Shown in pieces: positions 31,680 through 39,161 of a DNA stretch of 48,785 nucleotides (within the stretch, counting starts at the first letter, position 1; each line of letters starts with the position of its first letter). This DNA is from CAZJGG01 sp964545475 (GTDB lineage: Bacteria > Bacillota > Clostridia > Lachnospirales > JAISER01): contig CAZJGG010000019.1 of the NCBI GenBank assembly GCA_964545475.1, positions 1-48,785 of the forward strand, given 5' to 3'. Position numbers and translations under genes: made by a program. Below the pieces are notes generated by a model. It ran no database searches, had not been told where the DNA came from, and worked only from the letters and a program-made list of their open reading frames with translations.

Positions 31680-34245
31680 GGTTAATACCGCAGCAGTGCT
31701 TGTATTTTTTGCCGCTTCCGCATGTGCAAGGGTCGTTTCTGCCGACTTTTGCATCCTTGCGTTTTTTAGGCTGTTTTGTAGCGCTTTCGTCCTTGTTTGT
31801 AAATGTTTCTTTTGCAACCTCTTCACGTTCCTGCTGGATTGCTATTCTTACATTGAATAAGCCCTTAATAGTGTCCACCTGAATGTTATTACCGAGCTCG
31901 TCGAACATTTCATAGCTTAAAAACTTATATTCAACAAGAGGGTCTCTTTGGGCGTAGGCTCTTAAAGATATACCCTGGCGCATTTGATCCATATCGTCAA
32001 TGTGGTCCATCCATTTTTGGTCAATAACTCGAAGCAATATAATGCGTTCAATTTCACGCATTCTTTCTTCCGTAAACTCTTGTTCTTTAGCTTCGTATAT
32101 TTTAAGAGCCTTTTCATAAAGCATTTCTTTTAATTCATCTTTTTTAAGTGTATGTTTTTCTTCTTCTGTTAAAACATGAGCCGCTCCGTGGTAAAGCAAG
32201 ACTAAGCTTTCGTTAAGCCCATTAAAATCCCATTCTTCTGGAAATTCTGAATCTCCTGCATATAAGTCAACAGCTCTGTCTAAAACGGATTTTAACATAC
32301 TAAGGACGTTTTCTTTTAAATCTGCTCCCATTAAAACTTTCATACGCTCCGCATAAATAATTTCACGCTGTTCGTTCATTACACGGTCGTATTCAAGCAA
32401 GTGTTTACGAATACCAAAGTTGTTGCCTTCTACTTTCTTTTGGGCGTTTTCAATTGCTTTTGTAAGCATGTTGTGTTCAATAGGCTCGTCCTCGTCAAGT
32501 TTCATGGCTTCAACAATTTTAACCATACGGTCAGAGCCGAAAAGCCGCATTAAGTCATCATCAAAAGAAATATAGAAGCGAGACTCACCAGGGTCCCCCT
32601 GACGACCGGAACGCCCTCTTAACTGATTGTCGATACGTCTTGATTCGTGCCTTTCAGTACCGATTATTTTAAGACCTCCAAGCTCTGAAACGCCTTCCGC
32701 AAGCTTAATGTCTGTACCACGTCCTGCCATGTTTGTTGCAATAGTTACAGCTTTAATTTCTCCGGCTTTTGCGACAATTTCTGCTTCTTTTTCGTGGAAT
32801 TTTGCGTTTAAAACCTGATGGGGAATACCCTCACGCTTTAATAAAGCACTTAAAATTTCGGATTTATCAATCGTTATTGTGCCAACAAGAACCGGTTGAC
32901 CTCTGTGGTAACATTCACGAATATCATTAATAACGGCACGGAATTTTGCCGCTTCAGATTTATAAACAACATCAGGGTTGTCTTTACGAACTACCGGTTT
33001 GTTTGTAGGAATAACTACAACGTCCATGCCGTAAATTTCTCTAAATTCCGATTCTTCTGTTAGTGCAGTACCTGTCATACCGGATTTTTTTTCATATTTA
33101 TTAAAGAAGTTCTGGAATGTTATTGTTGCAAGAGTCTTGCTTTCTCTGTTAACTTTTACATTTTCTTTTGCTTCAATTGCTTGATGAAGCCCGTCGGAAT
33201 AACGCCTGCCCGGCATTAAGCGCCCGGTAAATTCGTCTACAATAACAACTTCTTCGCCTTGAACAACATAATCCTTGTCAATATGCATGTTATAATTAGC
33301 TTTTAAGGCGTTGTTTATATGATGCTGGATTTCAAGGTTTTCCGGGTCTGCAAGGTTTTCTAGGTTAAAATAACGTTCGGCTTTTTTAACGCCCTCGTGA
33401 GTTAAAGTAACGGTTTTAGCCTTTTCATCAACTACGAAATCCCCTTCTTCTTTAATATCTTCCCGGGTAATTGCGTTAAGAGCCTCTGTTTCGTTTAAAA
33501 TGCGACCTCTATTAAGAGGTTTAACAAAAGTGTCTGCAACTTTATAAAGCTGAGTGCTTTTGCCGCTGCTGCCGGAAATAATTAAAGGTGTCCTTGCCTC
33601 GTCAATTAAAACAGAGTCAACCTCGTCAATAATAGCGTAATTCATACTACGTTGAACCATGTTATCTTTAAAAACAACCATGTTATCACGTAAATAGTCA
33701 AAGCCAAGCTCGTTGTTTGTAGCGTATGTTATGTCGCAGTTATATGCCGCCTGACGCTCTTCACTTGTTAAATCATGAAGGATAACACCGACGGAAAGAC
33801 CTAAAAAAGTATATATTTGACCCATCCACTCAGAGTCACGCCTTGCGAGGTAATCGTTAACCGTTACAATATGAACGCCGTTTCCTGGAAGCGCATTTAA
33901 ATATGCCGGAAGTGTTGCAACGAGAGTTTTACCTTCACCCGTTCTCATTTCCGCAATACGCCCTTGGTGCAAAATTATACCACCGATTAACTGAACACGG
34001 AAATGACGCATATTAAGCACACGCTTGCCAGCTTCACGAACAACGGCGAAAGCTTCAGGCAATAAATCGTCAAGAGTCGTTCCGCTTTCAAGCCTTTGAC
34101 GAAACTCAGCCGTTTTTCCTCTTAACTGTTCATCACTTAATTTCTCTATTTCAGGCTCTAAAGCTTCAATTGCATCTGCTATCGGTAAAATACGTTTAAT
34201 CTCTTTGCTGCTGTATGTTCCGAAAATACTTTCAAGAATTCCCAT
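31675..34245 (-). CDS. secA: Preprotein translocase ATPase SecA
   Basis: SecA is the motor that pushes preproteins through SecYEG. The 856 residues contain NBD1 with Walker A MRTGEGKTLVATLPAYLNA near 99 and the DEAD-like VDSVLIDEARTPLIISG near 207-223. The preprotein cross-linking domain, NBD2 (MAGRGTDIKL near 508), helical scaffold and wing domains follow. The C-terminal zinc motif CTCGSGKKYKHCCG is near 840-853, followed by INQ. It starts MGILESIFGTYSSKEIKRIL with AGGAGC upstream. The stop codon lies in the arm of an inverted-repeat element. Confidence 0.97.
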   Translation of the reverse strand: MGILESIFGTYSSKEIKRILPIADAIEALEPEIEKLSDEQLRGKTAEFRQRLESGTTLDDLLPEAFAVVREAGKRVLNMRHFRVQLIGGIILHQGRIAEMRTGEGKTLVATLPAYLNALPGNGVHIVTVNDYLARRDSEWMGQIYTFLGLSVGVILHDLTSEERQAAYNCDITYATNNELGFDYLRDNMVVFKDNMVQRSMNYAIIDEVDSVLIDEARTPLIISGSSGKSTQLYKVADTFVKPLNRGRILNETEALNAITREDIKEEGDFVVDEKAKTVTLTHEGVKKAERYFNLENLADPENLEIQHHINNALKANYNMHIDKDYVVQGEEVVIVDEFTGRLMPGRRYSDGLHQAIEAKENVKVNRESKTLATITFQNFFNKYEKKSGMTGTALTEESEFREIYGMDVVVIPTNKPVVRKDNPDVVYKSEAAKFRAVINDIRECYHRGQPVLVGTITIDKSEILSALLKREGIPHQVLNAKFHEKEAEIVAKAGEIKAVTIATNMAGRGTDIKLAEGVSELGGLKIIGTERHESRRIDNQLRGRSGRQGDPGESRFYISFDDDLMRLFGSDRMVKIVEAMKLDEDEPIEHNMLTKAIENAQKKVEGNNFGIRKHLLEYDRVMNEQREIIYAERMKVLMGADLKENVLSMLKSVLDRAVDLYAGDSEFPEEWDFNGLNESLVLLYHGAAHVLTEEEKHTLKKDELKEMLYEKALKIYEAKEQEFTEERMREIERIILLRVIDQKWMDHIDDMDQMRQGISLRAYAQRDPLVEYKFLSYEMFDELGNNIQVDTIKGLFNVRIAIQQEREEVAKETFTNKDESATKQPKKRKDAKVGRNDPCTCGSGKKYKHCCGINQ

Positions 34246-34279
34246 TGCTTTGCTCCTCTTTTAATAAAGTACAAGACAT

Positions 34280-34308
34280 AGTTTACATAAATATTTTAAT
34301 ATTTGCAA
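34280..34308 (-). promoter_or_regulatory. Possible secA promoter
   Basis: On the minus strand, TTGCAA (34308-34303) and TAAACT (34285-34280) with a 17-bp spacer lie about 35 bases before the secA start. Confidence 0.4.
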
Positions 34309-34374
34309 GCATTTAAATGAAATTTTATTATAACAACGCAGATTAATCAATAAGCACTTGCTTAAGTCTTTATA

Positions 34375-34404
34375 TTGACCTATTCGTTTATATTGTGATA
34401 TTAT
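34375..34404 (+). promoter_or_regulatory. Possible promoter of the maf-fetAB region
   Basis: TTGACC (34375-34380) and TATTAT (34399-34404) are spaced 18 bp. A family B element now separates it from maf, so the transcript would carry that element in its 5' leader. Confidence 0.45.
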
Positions 34405-34464
34405 TTATGTGATACTGCTCTCAAATAAATATTTACTGTAAATTAATTTGAAAACAGTATATAA

Positions 34465-34629
34465 GAACCTGTGTTCAATAAGCTGTTACCCGACTTTGAA
34501 AGCGATTATTCCGCCCTTCTTTGTTGCGGCGGCTCGACATAATTTGTATTATTATGCCTTCGCCGCCGCGCCGCGAATGGCGAAAAATCGCTATTCAAAT
34601 TCGGGCAACCCATTACTGAACGCTGGTTC
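34465..34629 (+). mobile_element. 165-bp MITE-like element, family B, copy 2
   Basis: It starts GAACCTGTGTTCAATAA and ends with CATTACTGAACGCTGGTTC, with TAA on both sides (34462-34464 and 34630-34632). It is closely similar to the reverse complement of the element at 11351, including the GGCGGC-rich centre. It lies in the maf leader; short ORFs within it are artefacts. Confidence 0.9.
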
Positions 34630-34666
34630 TAAAATAAAAAATTACGTGAACTGAAAAGGATATTTT

Positions 34667-35254
34667 ATGCTGACATTAAATAAGCCACTAATTCTGGCAT
34701 CTAACTCACCAAGGAGAAAAGAACTGTTAAGTTTGATTGGACTCAAATTTACAGTAATACCAAGTAATGCAGAAGAAGACATAAAAATTATAGAGCCGGA
34801 GACGTTGGTTTGCGAATTGTCTAAAATAAAAGCTGGGGAAATTTATAATCTTGTTCATGACTCAATGCCGGAATTTTATATTTTGGCGGCGGATACTGCC
34901 GTCTTCTGTGAAAACCAAATTTTGGGCAAGCCAAAGGATTTGCCGGAAGCTTTTAATATGCTTAAGTTAATTTCAGGAAGAAGCCATGATGTTTTTACGG
35001 GAATAGCTATTATGGACAACACCGGAAAAGTGAGAACTCATGTTGAAAAAACCGTTGTTTTTATAGACGAGTTAACCCCGGAAGAAATTAATTGTTATAT
35101 TTCTCGGGGTGAATCTATGGACAAGGCAGGGGCATATGGAATACAAGGAAGCTTCGCCCAGCATATTAAAGGAATTAACGGCTGTTTCTACAATGTTATG
35201 GGGCTTCCGCTAAATGCACTTAACAATCTTTTTAAACAATTTATTGGGGAATAA
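34667..35254 (+). CDS. maf: Maf family nucleotide pyrophosphatase
   Basis: Maf proteins hydrolyse non-canonical or canonical (d)NTPs such as dTTP/UTP and influence septum formation. The 195-residue protein has the phosphate-binding start LILASNSPRRKELLSLIGL (8-26), a conserved acidic motif ILAADTAVFCENQILGKPKD (near 69-88), SGRSHDVFTGIAI near 104, and DKAGAYGIQGSFAQHIKGI near 151-169. AAAAGGA precedes the ATG. Two bases separate it from the ABC gene, suggesting co-transcription. Confidence 0.92.
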   Translation: MLTLNKPLILASNSPRRKELLSLIGLKFTVIPSNAEEDIKIIEPETLVCELSKIKAGEIYNLVHDSMPEFYILAADTAVFCENQILGKPKDLPEAFNMLKLISGRSHDVFTGIAIMDNTGKVRTHVEKTVVFIDELTPEEINCYISRGESMDKAGAYGIQGSFAQHIKGINGCFYNVMGLPLNALNNLFKQFIGE

Positions 35255-35256
35255 AT

Positions 35257-35886
35257 ATGGATTATATTTTGAGTGTTAAAAATTTAAATTTTATGGATTT
35301 TATTAAATATTCGGAAATAAATATTAAAGAAAACGAAATGACCTTTATTTGCGGCGAAAGCGGAAGCGGAAAAAGTACGCTTTTAAAGCTTTTTAATGGA
35401 GTTTCGCCCTATGTTTCCGGAAGCATTACTTATAAGGGTATAGATATAGAAAAATATGACCCTGTTTGTTTGCGTAAGGACATACTTTTGTGCAGCCAAA
35501 CCGTTTATTTGTTTGATACAACCATTAGAGATAACTTTTACGAGTATTATTCCTACAGAGATTTAAGACCTCCTGCCGATAATGAAATTATAGATTATTT
35601 AAACATATGCTGTGCTTCCTTCCCTTTAGAAGCAGAGGTTAGAACAATGTCTGGCGGAGAGAGACACAGAGTATTTATTGCCATCTGCCTTTCGTTTCTG
35701 CCAAAAGTGATTATGCTGGACGAGCCTACATCAGCTTTAGACGAGGAAAACTCTATAAATTTGTTGTCTAATTTAAAAAAGTTTTGTAAGGAAAAAGATA
35801 TTACAATGGTTGTGGTTTGCCATAATAAAGGGCTCGCGGAACAATTTGCTGATAATATAATACATCTTAGAAAGGGAAAAGATTGA
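35257..35886 (+). CDS. ABC transporter ATP-binding protein, FetA/YbbL-like
   Basis: A 209-residue ABC ATPase. Walker A CGESGSGKSTLL is near 31-42, the Q-loop LLCSQTVYLFDTT near 74, the signature TMSGGERHRVFIA near 129, and Walker B PKVIMLDEPTSALDEEN near 147-163. The switch His lies in VVVCHNKGLAEQ. The next gene is a UPF0014/FetB permease overlapping by one base, so the pair forms an exporter like E. coli FetAB (YbbLM), which is implicated in iron export and oxidative stress resistance. The metal specificity here is inferred from the permease family. Confidence 0.87.
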   Translation: MDYILSVKNLNFMDFIKYSEINIKENEMTFICGESGSGKSTLLKLFNGVSPYVSGSITYKGIDIEKYDPVCLRKDILLCSQTVYLFDTTIRDNFYEYYSYRDLRPPADNEIIDYLNICCASFPLEAEVRTMSGGERHRVFIAICLSFLPKVIMLDEPTSALDEENSINLLSNLKKFCKEKDITMVVVCHNKGLAEQFADNIIHLRKGKD

Positions 35887-36659
35887 TGAGCAGTATAATT
35901 GAGCTTAACATTATGCAGTTTGCCCTAATATATGTACTGCTTATTATTGTTTTGGCGGTAATGAAAAAATGCCAAATCAACCAAACAAGGCTTTTAATTG
36001 TGGCGAGTATGCGCATGACAGTACAGCTTGTTTTAGCTGGGCTTGTTCTTACTTATATTTTTAAAAACCCACATCCGGTTTTTGTAGTTGTATATCTCTC
36101 ATTAATGACTGGTTTTGCTGTTTATACAGCTTTATCAAGAAATAAGGGCATAAATAAAAAGTTTAAAATGATTGTGGGTATTTCTCTCGGGGTTACAGGG
36201 CTTTCAGTAGTTGTATTTTTTATAACTGTTATTGTGGGGGTTAATATTTTTAATCCCCAATACACAATACCCATTAGCGGTATGATTATGGGCAACGCCA
36301 TGAACGGCGTCAGCTTGGGTCTTAAAACATTTAATGAAAATATAAAAACCGGGCGCATTAAAATTGAAACATTAATTAACATTGGGGTAACGCCGCAAAA
36401 AATTCTTACTCCCTTTGTTAACAATGCCCTTGAAACCGCTCTTTTGCCAACCCTTAACTCAATGCTTGGCATGGGCATTATATCATTGCCAGGTATGATG
36501 ACAGGACAGATACTTTCGGGAACGTTGCCAAACACGGCGATTTTATATCAAATTGCAATAATAGTTGCAATTTCCGCTGTAACTTGCCTTGCGGTGTTCT
36601 GTTCTCTTTATTTCGGCTGCAAAACCCTTTATAACAAACGCAATCAAATGGTATTTTAG
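35886..36659 (+). CDS. ABC transporter permease, FetB/YbbM (UPF0014) family
   Basis: A 257-residue membrane protein with about seven TM helices. It begins MSSIIELNIMQFALIYVLLI with the first helix near 10-27. The family motif RLLIVASMRMTVQLVLAG lies near 37-54, and the coupling region ISGMIMGNAMNGVSLGLKTF near 135-154. Late signatures are NSMLGMGIISLPGMMTGQIL (near 202-221) and SGTLPNTAILYQIAI. The ATG at 35886 overlaps the stop of the ATPase gene (TGATG). Its stop overlaps the -35 box of the following Hsp70 operon. Confidence 0.88.
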   Translation: MSSIIELNIMQFALIYVLLIIVLAVMKKCQINQTRLLIVASMRMTVQLVLAGLVLTYIFKNPHPVFVVVYLSLMTGFAVYTALSRNKGINKKFKMIVGISLGVTGLSVVVFFITVIVGVNIFNPQYTIPISGMIMGNAMNGVSLGLKTFNENIKTGRIKIETLINIGVTPQKILTPFVNNALETALLPTLNSMLGMGIISLPGMMTGQILSGTLPNTAILYQIAIIVAISAVTCLAVFCSLYFGCKTLYNKRNQMVF

Positions 36660-36687
36660 TTGATTTCATATTAAATAATGGTATAAT
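36660..36687 (+). promoter_or_regulatory. Putative promoter of the Hsp70 operon
   Basis: TTGATT (36660-36665) and a perfect TATAAT (36682-36687), spaced 16 bp, 47 bases before the first gene. I see no CIRCE-type TTAGCACTC inverted repeat, so HrcA control is not indicated. Confidence 0.5.
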
Positions 36688-36734
36688 AGTATTTAACAAA
36701 AATTTAGTAAATGTAAAAGAATTAGGTGAAATTT

Positions 36735-37946
36735 ATGGCACAGGCTGCAAACAATTTATTTAACTTTTTTAATGCTTCGGCAAGCAGTAATATATATGTT
36801 TACGAATTATTTATATTAATTTTTATTATAATCGTTTCTTTAAGGATAATAGTTTGCGGAGGTTATCAAACCCAGTTAACCATTTTTAATTTAAGTGCAA
36901 AGGACATTGGAGAGAAAAGCGCAATAAAAGATACAAAAAGCAAACTTTTAAACAAAGTTGTTAAAGACTTTGTTAAATCTTCCGATAAAGGTATATCTGT
37001 TTTAAACCCTATAAGTATAGTAAAAAAGCATTTATTCTCTCTAACTATGTTGGGTATAAGTTATGAAAGCCTAGAGAGGTTTGTTAGCTTGTCTTCTAAT
37101 GGGTTTTTGGTTATAGGAGCGCTTCTTGCGTTTATTTTTGAGGACTATAGAAGCATTTACGCTCTTTCTACAATTGTCGCTTTTATTTTGTTTAGATTAT
37201 TTGAGACAGTTTTTGATTTTATAATAATTAAAAATAAACTGGAGCTTGAAATGGCGGAGTATGTAAACCGGGAAATAGGTCAGTTTTACGGAACAGACTC
37301 TTCTTCTGTTTTAATAAGGCTTAAAAGCGAGCTTTCCACATTAATTTCTGCTCAAACAGAAGCCCTTGCTCAGTCTATAACAAAAATGGGAGATACAACA
37401 TCAGGAGTTTTAAGGCTTTCTTTGCAGGAGATTACTAGGGAAATGGAAAAAACCGCACTTAGCTTCGGCAAAATAAGCCAAGAGCTTAACGAGCCTGCTG
37501 AAAGATGGAAAAATTGTCTTGAAGAGGCAAGAAACGCCCAAAAGGACTTAAACGACACATGTCATACACTTAACTCTTTAATGTCATCGGTTGTATCCGG
37601 TTTAACGGAGCAAAAAGACAGGGAAGCTTTTGAAAAACAGCTTAAATATATTGAAAAAAATCAAGGTCTGCTTGAAGAAAGCATTAATAAATACGAGCTT
37701 AGCCTTGAAGAAATGACCCAAAAAATGGGTGACGGCTTTGGCAAAATTGTTGAGTTTCATATTCAGCAGGCGTATGACGGGTTTAGCCATACGCTGACTT
37801 CAAACATGCAGGACATAATTAATTTAAATAACGATATGATTTTAAAGCTTCAAGAATTGTTTGAAAGCATGAAGCAGCAAAGCAGGTCTGAAACCCAGGC
37901 AATATTAAAAATAAAAGAGCAGATGGAAATTCATTTCGAGAAATAG
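36735..37946 (+). CDS. Membrane protein with long C-terminal coiled coil, first gene of the Hsp70 operon
   Basis: No family is recognised. The 403 residues show one TM (about 22-41, VYELFILIFIIIVSLRIIV), a roughly 80-residue polar loop, two more TMs (about 122-136 and 141-165), then about 235 residues of helical, coiled-coil sequence (for example EITREMEKTALSFGKISQEL). The TM-loop-TM-TM-tail order recalls ExbB/TolQ or ZorA-like proteins, but the conserved Gly-rich motor motif of that family is not evident, so this is topology only. The start is ATG 36735 behind TTAGGTGA; an in-frame GTG nine bases upstream lies within that site. Ten bases separate it from the next gene. Its likely role is to anchor or sense at the membrane for the chaperones downstream (inference). 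Confidence 0.75.
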   Translation: MAQAANNLFNFFNASASSNIYVYELFILIFIIIVSLRIIVCGGYQTQLTIFNLSAKDIGEKSAIKDTKSKLLNKVVKDFVKSSDKGISVLNPISIVKKHLFSLTMLGISYESLERFVSLSSNGFLVIGALLAFIFEDYRSIYALSTIVAFILFRLFETVFDFIIIKNKLELEMAEYVNREIGQFYGTDSSSVLIRLKSELSTLISAQTEALAQSITKMGDTTSGVLRLSLQEITREMEKTALSFGKISQELNEPAERWKNCLEEARNAQKDLNDTCHTLNSLMSSVVSGLTEQKDREAFEKQLKYIEKNQGLLEESINKYELSLEEMTQKMGDGFGKIVEFHIQQAYDGFSHTLTSNMQDIINLNNDMILKLQELFESMKQQSRSETQAILKIKEQMEIHFEK

Positions 37947-37956
37947 GTGGTTATTA

Positions 37957-39159
37957 ATGGATTTAATTGAGCAGCTTGAATATCCGCTTCCAATACTACA
38001 AACAGACGCTGAAAAGCTTGTTGTTGAAACAACTACCCACGGGCATACAGGGTTTTTAAAAATACAAAATGCCGGCGGCGGAGAGCTTCAAGGCGAAATT
38101 ACGTCTAATAACCCGGCAATAACATTAGATAAAAAAAGTTTTTTAGGTAATTTTAACGAAATAAAATATAAAATTCAGGTAGATACATTTTATTCAATTG
38201 GGGATGAAATTAATTCATCAATAGTCGTTTCCTCCAACGGTGGGGAAAAGACAATTCCTGTTTTAATAAGAATTATTCCATATGCAATTTACGCAGAAGA
38301 TGGACTAAAAATATCAACTTTAGAGGATTTTTATAAATATTCTAAAACAAGCAGAAGCCCTGCAAATGTTAAAAGGCTTTTTGCATCTTCGGAATTTGAA
38401 AAATGGTTATTTAATTCTGGTTTTAATCATATGGAAATTTACAGAGAATTTATAAAAGACGAAAACCCGGACAGAGCTTTGGAAAATTTCTTTATTTTTT
38501 GTAAGCTTAAAAAGAAAGTAGAGTTAATTACGGAATTTTCAGAAGTGAATTTTGAAATTTCTCCTAATATATCGGAAATGTTAAACGGTCAGCTTGAAGT
38601 TAGAAAAAAGGGTTGGGGATATTTTTACGAGGAGGTTTATTCCCAAAAAAACTCAGACTGGCTTGAAATTATACCTAAACGGATAAATAGCGGTTCATTT
38701 ACAGGGAAAGACTTTGCATTAGTTTTATATAAAATAAATACTGCCCTTGTTATAGGGCAAAGCGTTTCGGATAAAATTTTTGTAGGCGGAAAACCCGCAT
38801 TAAAAATAAATGTGAAAAAGAAAGATATTATTGAGGTTTTTATTTCAAAACAACATTATGTGTTTAATGAAACGGGAATTATTAAAATTGTAAATAATTC
38901 CGGCAAAAAATTAGTTGTTAACATAGAAGCGAGTGAAAGCTTTATAAAGCTTTCAAAAAAACAAGAAATGGTACGGGATTTTTGGGAAATACCATTCACC
39001 CTTATAAAACAGCCTTTTCTTGCGGCGCAGATGGCAATAAAAAAACAGCCGGAGGCTTTAGGAGATATTATCGTTTCAACAGCTATTAACGGAAAACAAA
39101 TAGAAAAGACGTTTTTAATATCCGCAGGAGACAGATTATTCCGGCAAAAAGAGGTGTAG
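37957..39159 (+). CDS. Beta-sandwich protein resembling the N-terminal half of DUF5717
   Basis: The 400 residues have no signal peptide or TM. Residues about 20-110 read as an Ig-like sandwich (GFLKIQNAGGGELQGEITSN, then FLGNFNEIKYKIQVDTFYSI). A short helical insert follows (about 118-190, NVKRLFASSEFEKWLFNSGF), and two further beta-rich domains run to the end. From memory, clostridial DUF5717 proteins of about 1,100 residues have the same order: an Ig-like start, then a LFKSEEF-type helical insert, then more beta, then a repeat region. Here the repeat region is the next gene. It may bind clients or the Hsp70s, but its function is unknown. Confidence 0.65.
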   Translation: MDLIEQLEYPLPILQTDAEKLVVETTTHGHTGFLKIQNAGGGELQGEITSNNPAITLDKKSFLGNFNEIKYKIQVDTFYSIGDEINSSIVVSSNGGEKTIPVLIRIIPYAIYAEDGLKISTLEDFYKYSKTSRSPANVKRLFASSEFEKWLFNSGFNHMEIYREFIKDENPDRALENFFIFCKLKKKVELITEFSEVNFEISPNISEMLNGQLEVRKKGWGYFYEEVYSQKNSDWLEIIPKRINSGSFTGKDFALVLYKINTALVIGQSVSDKIFVGGKPALKINVKKKDIIEVFISKQHYVFNETGIIKIVNNSGKKLVVNIEASESFIKLSKKQEMVRDFWEIPFTLIKQPFLAAQMAIKKQPEALGDIIVSTAINGKQIEKTFLISAGDRLFRQKEV

Positions 39160-39161
39160 CA

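Noticed and set aside
31582..31882. Two plus-strand ORFs opposite the secA 3' end
   Set aside because: They are shadows of secA and the inverted-repeat element, rich in Cys/Phe, without ribosome binding sites.
6313..34632. CRISPR array made by the repeated elements
   Set aside because: The repeats are dispersed, over 100 bp long and inverted; there are no regularly spaced short direct repeats or cas genes.
34448..34654. Short ORF of 68 codons upstream of maf
   Set aside because: It lies across a family B inverted-repeat element, has no ribosome binding site, and the other copy of the element does not preserve it.
36660..36734. CIRCE operator before the Hsp70 operon
   Set aside because: No TTAGCACTC/GAGTGCTAA inverted repeat is present in this interval.
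36735..37946. Assignment of the first operon protein as ExbB/ZorA, and the operon as Zorya-type defence
   Set aside because: Only the topology agrees; the conserved motor motif, a ZorB/OmpA-like partner and the Zorya helicase/nuclease are all missing.
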